Notes under the pieces: generated by a model | Told to the model about the DNA's origin: nothing | What the model saw: only the letters and a program-made list of their open reading frames with translations | Database searches by the model: none | DNA from: Flavobacterium ajazii | Lineage (GTDB): Bacteria > Bacteroidota > Bacteroidia > Flavobacteriales > Flavobacteriaceae | Assembly: GCF_010614725.1 (NCBI RefSeq) | Contig: NZ_JAAEHL010000008.1 | Span: 1 to 64,000 of the forward strand | DNA: 64,000 nucleotides | Direction: 5' to 3' | Program-made: the position numbers and the translations under genes | Part shown: positions 55,761 through 64,000 of the stretch, piece by piece | How positions within the stretch are numbered: the stretch's first letter is position 1 | Layout of the letters: each line of letters opens with the position of its first letter

Positions 55761-58700
55761 ATGATTATGAAAAGCAATTATTGTATTAAACCGACAATGC
55801 TCCAGTTTTTCCTGGTGCTGCTGCTTAGCGTATTTACGATGCAATCTGGTTTTGCACAGGAGCAATCCCAATTTGTAAGCGGAAATGTAAAATCGGCAGA
55901 CGACGGTATGGGAATTCCTGGTGCGACGGTAGCAATTGAAGGAACCAAAAAAGGAACATCAACAGATTTTGATGGGAATTTCAGAGTAGAGGCAAAGGCA
56001 GGTGATGTGATAGCTGTAAGTTTTATGGGATATAAAACACAGCGTATAACAGTAGGAACACAAAAAACGATTACGGTTACTTTACAAACAGAAGCCTCAG
56101 ATCTTAAAGAAGTGGTAGTTATTGGTTACGGAACACAAAAAAAGTCGGCAGTAACAACTGCGGTAACTCAGGTAAGTGGTGAAAATCTTGCCAAAACAAA
56201 TACTATAAACGCACTTCAGGGGTTGCAGGGTCAGGCAGCTGGTCTTCAGGTTACTTCTACTTCAGGGCAGCCTGGAGAAAAAATGAACGTAGTTATCAGA
56301 GGTTTGGGAACTACAGGAGGAAGCAGCCCGCTTTATGTGGTAGATGGTATTCTTACTGGTGATATTACTTATCTGAACAACTCTGATATCGAATCGATTT
56401 CGGTTTTAAAAGATGCTGCTTCGTCTGCTATTTATGGGTCACAAGCTGCTAATGGGGTTATTTTGGTAACAACAAAAAAAGGAAAAAGAGGTTCTCCTGG
56501 AAAAATTACTTTTGATCAGTATTACGGAGTACAGTCGGTTGCCAGAAAAGTTGATTTGTTAAATGCTAACGAATATGCTGTTATTTTAAATGAAGCTGCT
56601 GTAAACTCAGGTAAAAATCCATATTTTACTAATGACCAGATTGCTGCATTAGGAAAAGGTACTAACTGGATGGATAAAATGCTAACGGATAATGCAGCTA
56701 CTAAAAACTTCTCATTTGGTGCTTCAGGTGGTTCAGAAACTTCTGTTTATTCTACCTCTTTGTCTTATTTAGGACAGGAAGGAGTAGTTGGAGGAAAGGA
56801 TTTGTCCAACTATGAGCGTTACAATTTCAGATTCAACTCAGAGCATAAACTTTATAAGGATATCCTAACCTTAGGACAGAATCTAAGTTTTGCTTATGTG
56901 GATAAAAACGGTATTGGAGTTGGAAATCAATATAATAATTCTTTGAGAAGCGCATTCCAGACCACTCCATTATTACCAATGTACGATGCCGATGGAAATT
57001 ATTATAATACTACAAACAACAGTGAACCATGGCTGGCAGGTGTAGCAAATCCGTATGCAATGATGGATTATAACAATCAAAATGAGAGTAATAATCAAAA
57101 ACTGTTAGGGAATGTTTATTTGCAGGTTGATCCTATTAAGAACTTAACATTTAAGACGACTTTAGGACTTGATTATTATGTTTCAGAAGGACATTCTTAT
57201 AAGCCTGTATATCACTTATCAACTTATGCAAATAATGATTTTGATACAGTAAATCAAAATATGAGCAAAAACAGAAGTATTAACTGGGATAATTTAATAA
57301 CATATAAGTTTAATGTGGCAGAAGAACATCGTTTTGAGGCGATGGCAGGAACATCTTATATTAATTATGCAGGAACTTCAGTAGAAGCAAATAATGCAAA
57401 TTCTGTTTTTAATGATTTAGAACATGCCTGGATAGACAATACAACTAATAAAGATGGTTCAAAAATAACCATTAAGGGTAAAAAAGAAGAGAATATATTG
57501 ATGTCTTACTTTGGTAGATTAAATTATAATTTTAAAGACACCTATTTGGTTAATGCAACTTTGAGAGCAGATGGATCGTCTAAATTTGCTCCGGGTAATC
57601 AATGGGGTTATTTTCCATCAGTATCTGCCGGATGGGTAATTTCAAACGAAGGGTTTTTGAAAGATTCACAAGCGATTAATTTCCTAAAATTAAGAGCAAG
57701 CTGGGGTCAGGTAGGTAATCAAAGTATTAGACCATTTCAGTATCTAGCAACGATAAAATCAAATAATACTAATTATATTTTTGGTAATACCGAGGGAGCT
57801 AATAATCTTGTACCAGGGGCATATCCTGACAGATTATCAAATCCGAATTTAAAGTGGGAAACTTCTGAGCAGATTAACTTTGGTTTTGATGCGAGATTTT
57901 TAAACAATGCTTTGAATGTAACTTTTGATGTTTACAAAAAGACAAATAAAGACTGGTTAATATTAGCTCCTGTGTTAGCAACAGCAGGTGCAGAACCTCC
58001 ATATATAAATGGTGGTGATGTCGTAAATAAAGGGGTTGAACTGAGTCTGAATTACCAAAACAACATTGGTGATTTTAATTACAGCATTAGTGCAAATGGT
58101 GCTTATAATAAAAATACAGTTGGAGAAATACCTACAACAGACGGTATCATTCATGGATTAAGCAATGAATTATATGATAACGCAGGTGAATTCTACAGAG
58201 CGCAAAACGGATTTCCATTAGGATATTTCTGGGGCTATAAAACGAGTGGTGTTTTCCAGAATCAGGAGCAAATTGATAATTATAAATCGGCTAATGGTGT
58301 TGTATTACAGCCTGGTGCTGCTCCTGGGGATATCATCTATGCAAACACGAATGGTGATGATAAAATTGATGCTGATGATAAAACCAGTATTGGGGATCCT
58401 AATCCTGATTTTACTTATGGATTTTCTTTATCGGCAAACTACAAAGCTTTTGATTTTTCATTGATGGCAAATGGAGTAGCTGGAAACCAAATCGTACAAT
58501 CGTACAGAAATCAATCGGGAGCTTATGGAAATTATACTTCCAGAATATTAAGCCGTTGGCATGGAGAAGGGTCTTCGAATTCAATGCCAAGGGTAACGGA
58601 AGACAACAGAAACTTTACACAATTTTCAGACTTATATGTTCAGGATGGTGATTTTTTGAGAATTAACACCATTACTTTAGGATTTGATTTAGCCAAAATG

Positions 58701-58904
58701 AATAAATCTAAATCATTCTTTGCAAGCCAGTTCCGAATTTACTTTTCAGTGTTGAATCTTTACACTTTTACGAAATATGACGGTATGGATCCTGAAATTG
58801 GTTTCGGATCTTCAAATGATGATCAAAAATTTGCTTCAGGTGTAGATGTAGGATATTATCCAAGACCAAGAACCTATATGTTAGGATTAAATGTTAAACT
58901 TTAA
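55761..58904 (+). CDS. SusC/RagA-type TonB-linked outer membrane transporter
   Basis: 1047 residues; ATG 55761 or the in-frame ATG 55767. Signal peptide to about 33 (SGFAQ). A carboxypeptidase-D-like domain is at about 38-110 (VSGNVKSADDGMGIPGATVAIEGTKKGTSTDFDGNF). The SusC signature DLKEVVVIGYGTQKKSAVTTAV and plug (ALQGLQGQAAGLQV..VIRGLGTTGGSSPLYVVDGIL..ILKDAASSAIYGSQAANGVILVTTKKG) follow, then a 22-strand-type barrel ending RPRTYMLGLNVKL. It imports oligosaccharides with the SusD lipoprotein encoded 11 bases downstream. Confidence 0.96.
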   Translation: MIMKSNYCIKPTMLQFFLVLLLSVFTMQSGFAQEQSQFVSGNVKSADDGMGIPGATVAIEGTKKGTSTDFDGNFRVEAKAGDVIAVSFMGYKTQRITVGTQKTITVTLQTEASDLKEVVVIGYGTQKKSAVTTAVTQVSGENLAKTNTINALQGLQGQAAGLQVTSTSGQPGEKMNVVIRGLGTTGGSSPLYVVDGILTGDITYLNNSDIESISVLKDAASSAIYGSQAANGVILVTTKKGKRGSPGKITFDQYYGVQSVARKVDLLNANEYAVILNEAAVNSGKNPYFTNDQIAALGKGTNWMDKMLTDNAATKNFSFGASGGSETSVYSTSLSYLGQEGVVGGKDLSNYERYNFRFNSEHKLYKDILTLGQNLSFAYVDKNGIGVGNQYNNSLRSAFQTTPLLPMYDADGNYYNTTNNSEPWLAGVANPYAMMDYNNQNESNNQKLLGNVYLQVDPIKNLTFKTTLGLDYYVSEGHSYKPVYHLSTYANNDFDTVNQNMSKNRSINWDNLITYKFNVAEEHRFEAMAGTSYINYAGTSVEANNANSVFNDLEHAWIDNTTNKDGSKITIKGKKEENILMSYFGRLNYNFKDTYLVNATLRADGSSKFAPGNQWGYFPSVSAGWVISNEGFLKDSQAINFLKLRASWGQVGNQSIRPFQYLATIKSNNTNYIFGNTEGANNLVPGAYPDRLSNPNLKWETSEQINFGFDARFLNNALNVTFDVYKKTNKDWLILAPVLATAGAEPPYINGGDVVNKGVELSLNYQNNIGDFNYSISANGAYNKNTVGEIPTTDGIIHGLSNELYDNAGEFYRAQNGFPLGYFWGYKTSGVFQNQEQIDNYKSANGVVLQPGAAPGDIIYANTNGDDKIDADDKTSIGDPNPDFTYGFSLSANYKAFDFSLMANGVAGNQIVQSYRNQSGAYGNYTSRILSRWHGEGSSNSMPRVTEDNRNFTQFSDLYVQDGDFLRINTITLGFDLAKMNKSKSFFASQFRIYFSVLNLYTFTKYDGMDPEIGFGSSNDDQKFASGVDVGYYPRPRTYMLGLNVKL

Positions 58905-58915
58905 TAAATAAGATA

Positions 58916-60490
58916 ATGAAAAATACATTTATATATATTTTCTGTTTGAGTTTATTGTCTTTGGGTTCATGTAGTTTAGAAACGGAACCGCTAACACAGC
59001 AAACAGATACAAATTTTTATAAAACAACTGAAGACGCCTATTCTGCATTGGTTGGTTGTTATGACGGAATGCAGGTCGCTACAGGAGCATCTGGTAAGGG
59101 GGTGCCAGTTGCAAGTGAGATCATGTCAGACGATTGTTTTGGAGGTACCGGTGCTTCCGACAAATATGATTGGGCAGCAATAGATGAGTTCGATATTTCA
59201 CGAGCACCAGCTGAAGTTGATTTGTTTAATGATAATTGGAAAGCTTATTATAAAGCAATTTATCGTTGTAATATTTTCTTATCTAAAATGGATCAGATTG
59301 ACTGGGAAGGGGATACTGTGTTAAGAAACACTTATGAGTCTGAGACTAAATTCATCAGAGCTTATCTGTATTTTGAAATGGTACGCTTGTGGGGAAATAT
59401 ACCTTTATTAACGGTTCCTTCTACAGACAATATTCCACAGGCAGCCCCTGAGGAGGTTTATAAAGTAATCGCACAGGATTTGGTTTTTGCTGCAGACAAT
59501 TTACCATCAACCGCATATACAGCTTCACCAGGTGGAAGGATCACCAAATGGGCTGCAAAATCTTTATTAGGTCGTGTGTATTTGTACTATACAGGATATT
59601 ATGGAAAAACAGATTTGGCAGGGATAGTAACAAAAGCACAGGCTTTAGTACATTTAGAAGATGTTATCTCATCAAGCGGTCACGGTTTGGTTGATGATTT
59701 TTCTACTTTATGGCCAGCGGCTTCGGTAGATAAATATGCTGGAGAGAGTAACAAAGAATTCATCTTTTCTATAAAATATACTTATACAAGTGATTATAAC
59801 GGGAACACAGACGGTAATCACTGGATGGTAATGTTCGGAATGAGAGAGTTCTCCTCATACCCTTACGGACGTGGTTGGGGAGTTACAGTAAATTCAAAAT
59901 TATATGATGCATACAATGCTAATGATACAAGACGTACTGCAACCATTATTGGAATCGAAGAAGAAGATATAGAATTCGACAAAATAAACAACCAACGAGA
60001 ATATACAGGTTATTATAACAAAAAATACTCGCCAATGGTAGATAAAGACGGAAAAGATCTTCCGCTTGTTTTGGGTAGCCAGTTTTGGGATATCAGCCAG
60101 TTTCAGGATTATGTAGTATTAAGATACGCAGATGTTTTGTTAATGGCAGCTGAATTAGGCAGCGGAAGTGCCCAGTCTTATTTTGATCAGGTGAGACAAA
60201 GAGCATACAAAGCAAACTTTGCTTCATTACCAGTAACCCAGGATAATATTATGAACGAAAGACATTTAGAATTTGCTCTTGAAGGAGTGAGATACTGGGA
60301 CTTATTGCGTCAAGGCATCGGAAAAGCTTCTTCGACTATCGCAGAAACTACAACTTTGTTAAGTGGTGGAGTTTCAGGAACAAAAACAATATCGGCTGCT
60401 AAAATTCAGGAAACAAAAGGATTGCAGCAAATTCCTAATACTCAGATTACATTATCGGGGAATGTTTTAAAACAAAATGCCGGCTGGTAA
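58916..60490 (+). CDS. SusD/RagB-type glycan-binding lipoprotein
   Basis: 524 residues. Lipoprotein signal (MKNTFIYIFCLSLLSLGSC). The SusD-like N-terminal domain (LTQQTDTNFYKTTEDAYSALVGCYDGMQ) and TPR-like region (ETKFIRAYLYFEMVRLWGNIPLLTVP, GRITKWAAKSLLGRVYLYY) are clear. The C-terminal RagB part shows YVVLRYADVLLMAAE and NERHLEFALEGVRYWDLLRQG. It sits on the cell surface as the lid of the SusC transporter. Confidence 0.95.
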   Translation: MKNTFIYIFCLSLLSLGSCSLETEPLTQQTDTNFYKTTEDAYSALVGCYDGMQVATGASGKGVPVASEIMSDDCFGGTGASDKYDWAAIDEFDISRAPAEVDLFNDNWKAYYKAIYRCNIFLSKMDQIDWEGDTVLRNTYESETKFIRAYLYFEMVRLWGNIPLLTVPSTDNIPQAAPEEVYKVIAQDLVFAADNLPSTAYTASPGGRITKWAAKSLLGRVYLYYTGYYGKTDLAGIVTKAQALVHLEDVISSSGHGLVDDFSTLWPAASVDKYAGESNKEFIFSIKYTYTSDYNGNTDGNHWMVMFGMREFSSYPYGRGWGVTVNSKLYDAYNANDTRRTATIIGIEEEDIEFDKINNQREYTGYYNKKYSPMVDKDGKDLPLVLGSQFWDISQFQDYVVLRYADVLLMAAELGSGSAQSYFDQVRQRAYKANFASLPVTQDNIMNERHLEFALEGVRYWDLLRQGIGKASSTIAETTTLLSGGVSGTKTISAAKIQETKGLQQIPNTQITLSGNVLKQNAGW

Positions 60491-60512
60491 TTTTAACTAA
60501 AAACTAAAGAAA

Positions 60513-61928
60513 ATGAAAAATATTAAAATAGTAATTACAACATTTTTGACATTAGTACTTCTACTGTCATCTTGTTCACCAGACACTTATTCGTTAGATG
60601 CTGTGACTGATAAAGCGGATATTCATTATGATATTAAACAAGATTTTGCTGTAGATCCGGGAGGAAATACTGTAATATTAACTAATAAAACCCCAGGAGT
60701 TGTACTAACCTGGGATTATGTTACAGGAAAATCAAATAAAGCTACAGAAACTGTCAAATATGCTTTTAAAGGAAATTATACCATTAAAATCACAGCAGTT
60801 ACAGGTGGGGGAATTGTTGAATTAGACCCTGTTACAGTTACAGTTACACAAGACAACCTAAACTATGTAGACGACCCTCTTTGGAATTTACTTTCCGGTG
60901 GTGTTGGAAATTCTAAAACTTGGCTTTTGGATTTAGATGCCAATGGTGTTTCGAAATATTTTATGGGACCTATGTATTTTTACGGTACTAGCAACGGATG
61001 GCTAGAAGGAGGGGATAATGGCTGTTATGGTGCAGATTGCTGGAATTGGAATCCAGAATGGAAAGGAAATACCTGGGTTGCTGCTCAGGGCGATTACGGA
61101 AGCATGACATTTAGTTTGAAAAATGGTCCATTTTTAACGACAGATCATAAAATGATGCCAGGTTATGGTCAGGAATCAGGATCTTACTTTTTAGATGCTA
61201 CCGCAAAAACATTGACAACATCAAATGCGACTATTTTGCACACTAATGAATATGAAAATTGTGTAGACAATTGGTATTCTATGAAGATCATGTCTTTAAC
61301 TGAAAATACATTACAGGTTGGTGTTTTAAGAAAAGGAAGTTGTGATGGAGCAGCAACATTGGTTTATAATTTTATATCAAAAGAATATAGTGATAATTGG
61401 GTACCGGCAGTTGTTGTAGATCCAAATCCTGCAATTGATCTCAACGGAGGTACTGTGGATGATTTGTTATCAACGACAACGACAACAACTAAAACCTGGG
61501 CCTTAAGCAAAGATACCCCTTTTAACTGGACAGATTTGAATGGTACATTTCTAAATAATTGGAATTCAGTTGCTGATTATGAAGCCGCAGGATGGCCAGG
61601 ATATGTTTCGGGTGATCAGGCTACAGTTGTTAAAAACAAAATAAGTTTCTCAGACAATGGTAATATAAAAACTGTAGATAGCAATGGTGTTGAAAAATCA
61701 GGTACTTATTCTACTAGTACAGACGGTACTAACATTATTACATTTAACGGTATTTCTCCTTCATTTCCAATAGGCAGCTCATGGGCAACAGTTTCCACAA
61801 CCGATAAGAATCAATGGAAAATTGTTAAAACTGCAAAAACAGGAAATGTAGTTACCGATATTTGGTTTGGTAAAAGAGATCCAAACAAGAGTGAATATAT
61901 GGTTTTCCACTTTGTGTTAACTAATTAG
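60513..61928 (+). CDS. Surface glycan-binding-type lipoprotein (SusE/F position)
   Basis: 471 residues. Lipoprotein signal (MKNIKIVITTFLTLVLLLSSCS). A PKD-like domain is at about 35-110 (TNKTPGVVLTWDYVTGK..KGNYTIKITAV). Two lipocalin/glucanase-like segments follow, each opening with a KTWxL motif (SKTWLLDLDANG; TKTWALSKDTPFNW). Aromatic-rich loops (GCYGADCWNWNPEWKGNTW) are compatible with sugar binding. It is 22 bases after susD, so in the same operon; the third position in such loci usually encodes a surface glycan-binding protein. Confidence 0.8.
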   Translation: MKNIKIVITTFLTLVLLLSSCSPDTYSLDAVTDKADIHYDIKQDFAVDPGGNTVILTNKTPGVVLTWDYVTGKSNKATETVKYAFKGNYTIKITAVTGGGIVELDPVTVTVTQDNLNYVDDPLWNLLSGGVGNSKTWLLDLDANGVSKYFMGPMYFYGTSNGWLEGGDNGCYGADCWNWNPEWKGNTWVAAQGDYGSMTFSLKNGPFLTTDHKMMPGYGQESGSYFLDATAKTLTTSNATILHTNEYENCVDNWYSMKIMSLTENTLQVGVLRKGSCDGAATLVYNFISKEYSDNWVPAVVVDPNPAIDLNGGTVDDLLSTTTTTTKTWALSKDTPFNWTDLNGTFLNNWNSVADYEAAGWPGYVSGDQATVVKNKISFSDNGNIKTVDSNGVEKSGTYSTSTDGTNIITFNGISPSFPIGSSWATVSTTDKNQWKIVKTAKTGNVVTDIWFGKRDPNKSEYMVFHFVLTN

Positions 61929-61969
61929 TAATCTTAGGATTTTGAATTAAAACCACTTTTTTAATAATT

Positions 61970-62030
61970 AAGTCATCTCTAAATACAATCTTAGTACTAT
62001 TTTTTTGAAAGAAAGTGTTTAGGGATGTCT
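61970..62030 (+). terminator. Weak hairpin at the end of the susC operon
   Basis: Imperfect ~17-bp arms AAGTCATCTCTAAATAC and GTGTTTAGGGATGTCTT (13 Watson-Crick pairs plus wobbles), followed by a T-rich stretch. Confidence 0.4.
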
Positions 62031-62129
62031 TATTATTTTTTACTTTTTTGACAAAATCAAATCAGGTTAAGATTAAAAAGTACAATAATAATTATATGAA
62101 AAATGATAATTTACATGCCCAGTAATTAG

Positions 62130-62159
62130 TTGAAATAATTATCGGTAAATTTATTTTTG
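62130..62159 (+). promoter_or_regulatory. Promoter of the GH2 gene
   Basis: TTG (62130-62132), 19 bases, TATTTTTG (62152-62159), with the ATG 19 bases after the box. Same spacing as the promoter at 42265. Confidence 0.65.
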
Positions 62160-62177
62160 AACTAATCAAAACAAAAG

Positions 62178-64000
62178 ATGAAACATTTGAATTTTTTAAA
62201 GACATTGCCAATTTTGGGACTTTTTGTAGTTTTTAGCTGCAATAAAAAAAATACTGATTTTGAAAACAGAAAAGTCTCTTTTAATTCAGACTGGAGCTTT
62301 CATCTTAACGATAGTATCGTCGATAAAGATACCATCGGAGCATCCACAAAATGGAGAACTTTAGACGTTCCTCACGATTGGAGTATCGAAGGAAAATTTA
62401 ATGAAAAAAGTTCTGCAGGTTATGGCGGAGGATCACTTGACGGAGGTTTAGGCTGGTACAAAAAAACATTTAAAGTTGCTGCAGAAGACAGCACAAAAAT
62501 AACTTCAATCACTTTTGACGGTGTTTACAAAAACAGCGAAGTCTGGGTAAACGGGCATTATTTAGGAAAACGTCCAAACGGATATATTGGTTTTCAATAT
62601 GAAATTTCTCCATATTTAAATTACGGAGACAAAAACAACGAAATAATTGTTAAGGTTGACAATTCAAAACAACCCAATTCACGCTGGTATTCGGGTTCAG
62701 GAATTTTTAGAAATGTCTGGCTTGAAACAACCGATAAACTTCATGTAGGACAATGGGGAACATATATTACAACTCCAAAAGTTACTGCAGAAAAAGCTTC
62801 TGTAAGTATTGAAACAACAATTAAAAATCAATACAAAGAAGGTAAAAAAGCAAAAGTAACGACAACTATTTTTAAAGATGATACCAAAGTAACATCGGTT
62901 ACTCAAGATATAACGATTAACGCCGACGAAAACCAAACTCTGAATCAATCGGCAGAAGTTGAAAATCCAATTTTATGGTCAGACGAAAAACCTGAATTGT
63001 ACACAGCAGTTACCGAAATTTCGCTTGACGATAAAATCATTGACCAATACAAAACCACTTTTGGAATCAGAGATTTTAAATTTGATTTGAACAAAGGTTT
63101 TATTTTGAATGGAAAACAAGTCAAAATAAAAGGAGTTTGCATGCACCATGATTTAGGTCCTTTGGGGTCTGCAATAAATACTCGTGCCATCGAACGCCAG
63201 TTAGAGATTATGAAAGAAATGGGAGTAAACGGAATCCGAACTTCTCATAATCCGCCTGCCCCTGAACTTTTGGATCTTTGTGATAAAATGGGTTTCATTG
63301 TCATGGATGAAGCTTTTGATATGTGGAAACAAAACAAAACGAAATATGATTATGCAAATGATTGGGATAAATGGCATAAACAAGATCTAATCGATCAATT
63401 GCTTCGCGACCGAAATCATACTAGTATTTTTATGTGGAGCATTGGAAATGAAATTCCGGAACAATGCAATGAAACAGGTATCGAAATTGCAAAAGAATTA
63501 GTGGCGATTACTCGTGAATATGATAAAACTAGACCAATTACTGCAGGAATGAATCCGCCAGTAAATATGAATATTGATGATGTGACTTTGCAATTTGAGA
63601 AAAAGAATGTTTCAATTAATCCACTTGCCGGATCTGGAGTTTTAGATTTAATCGGATACAATTATGCGCATCAGACTTTTGAACATCATTTGCAAAACTT
63701 CCCGAAAACCCCTTTCATAGCAACCGAAACAACTTCAGGTTTGCAAACTAGAGGTTATTATGACGCGGTTTCAGACACCATCAAAAAATGGCCGGTTAGT
63801 TGGGATAAAAAATTTGAAGGAGGAAATCCTGGAAATACAGTTTCAGCTTACGATCAGGTACAGACACCTTGGGGATCTACGCATGAGGCGACTTGGAAAA
63901 TCATTAAAAAACACGATTTCTTAGCTGGAATGTACGTTTGGACAGGTTTCGATTACATCGGAGAACCAACTCCATACGAATGGCCATCGGTAAGTTCATA
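62178..64000 (+). CDS. Glycoside hydrolase family 2 enzyme (beta-galactosidase-like), 3' end outside window
   Basis: ATG 62178; 607 codons are open to the window edge, so the gene is incomplete. Lipoprotein signal (MKHLNFLKTLPILGLFVVFSC, Cys 21). A GH2 sugar-binding jelly-roll (DVPHDWSIEGKF, GLGWYKKTF, VYKNSEVWVNGHYLGKRPNGYIGF) and Ig-like domain precede the TIM barrel. Signature segments are KIKGVCMHHDLG and GVNGIRTSHNPP. The acid/base Glu is at 425 (MWSIGNEIPE) and the nucleophile Glu is expected at 517 (FIATETTSG). It probably trims galactosides, glucuronides or related beta-linked sugars for the adjacent SusC/SusD system. Confidence 0.94.
   Translation, partial: MKHLNFLKTLPILGLFVVFSCNKKNTDFENRKVSFNSDWSFHLNDSIVDKDTIGASTKWRTLDVPHDWSIEGKFNEKSSAGYGGGSLDGGLGWYKKTFKVAAEDSTKITSITFDGVYKNSEVWVNGHYLGKRPNGYIGFQYEISPYLNYGDKNNEIIVKVDNSKQPNSRWYSGSGIFRNVWLETTDKLHVGQWGTYITTPKVTAEKASVSIETTIKNQYKEGKKAKVTTTIFKDDTKVTSVTQDITINADENQTLNQSAEVENPILWSDEKPELYTAVTEISLDDKIIDQYKTTFGIRDFKFDLNKGFILNGKQVKIKGVCMHHDLGPLGSAINTRAIERQLEIMKEMGVNGIRTSHNPPAPELLDLCDKMGFIVMDEAFDMWKQNKTKYDYANDWDKWHKQDLIDQLLRDRNHTSIFMWSIGNEIPEQCNETGIEIAKELVAITREYDKTRPITAGMNPPVNMNIDDVTLQFEKKNVSINPLAGSGVLDLIGYNYAHQTFEHHLQNFPKTPFIATETTSGLQTRGYYDAVSDTIKKWPVSWDKKFEGGNPGNTVSAYDQVQTPWGSTHEATWKIIKKHDFLAGMYVWTGFDYIGEPTPYEWPSVSS

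Noticed and set aside
62697..63661. Several - strand open frames opposite the 3' part of the window
   Set aside because: They are antisense to the GH2 coding frame, which shows clear family motifs throughout.

Overview
The window looks like a chromosomal segment of a Flavobacterium-type Bacteroidota. The evidence is AT-rich DNA, three kinds of type IX secretion (T9SS) C-terminal sorting domains (A-, B- and C-like), SusC/SusD pairs, DUF6443-type Rhs proteins, and promoters of the Bacteroidota form TTG-N19/20-TAnnTTTG. No rRNA, tRNA, CRISPR array, phage or transposase gene was recognised.

Layout. (1) 1-10424: three large secreted proteins in tandem on the + strand, the first cut by the window edge, sharing a ~400-residue C-terminal module that ends in a type-C-like T9SS sorting domain. 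(2) 10421-17207: a cupin/JmjC-like protein and an outer-membrane beta-barrel receptor on the - strand. The receptor is divergent from a histidine kinase / OmpR-type regulator / small secreted protein operon, and the shared intergenic region carries GGGTTAAT repeats at 11-bp spacing. A small HTH protein follows. (3) 17599-27378: a five-gene - strand Rhs locus: YD-repeat partner, DUF6443 Rhs protein ending in a metzincin-like peptidase motif, lipoprotein (candidate immunity), orphan Rhs tip with a different C-terminus, and a second secreted candidate immunity protein. This is the most system-like part of the window. (4) 28143-36210: mostly housekeeping genes (bioB, ribF, comF-like, glyS) plus a secreted M12B-type metalloprotease. 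(5) 36406-40460: a signalling cluster with a LytTR regulator carrying Glu at the phospho-acceptor position, a 78-residue secreted protein holding two identical 14-residue repeats, a periplasmic-TPR histidine kinase and its response regulator. (6) 40545-53423: thiL, a small XRE regulator divergent from a coiled-coil protein, two REPIN-like palindromic repeats and one solitary REP unit, a 1351-residue T9SS type B protein, a DinB/WYL-regulator pair, a pentapeptide-like membrane protein and lepA. (7) 53588-64000: a polysaccharide utilisation locus: two tandem Nudix-fold regulators divergent from susC, susD, a surface glycan-binding lipoprotein and a family 2 glycoside hydrolase that runs off the window.

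How the parts fit. The secreted and surface proteins depend on Sec export and, where a sorting domain is present, on a T9SS encoded elsewhere. The Rhs locus reads as an antagonism module with one complete toxin/immunity pair and one spare tip/immunity cassette. The glycan locus would import oligosaccharides through SusC/SusD, with the GH2 enzyme trimming them and the Nudix regulators controlling expression. All assignments come from reading motifs by eye; no database search was run.
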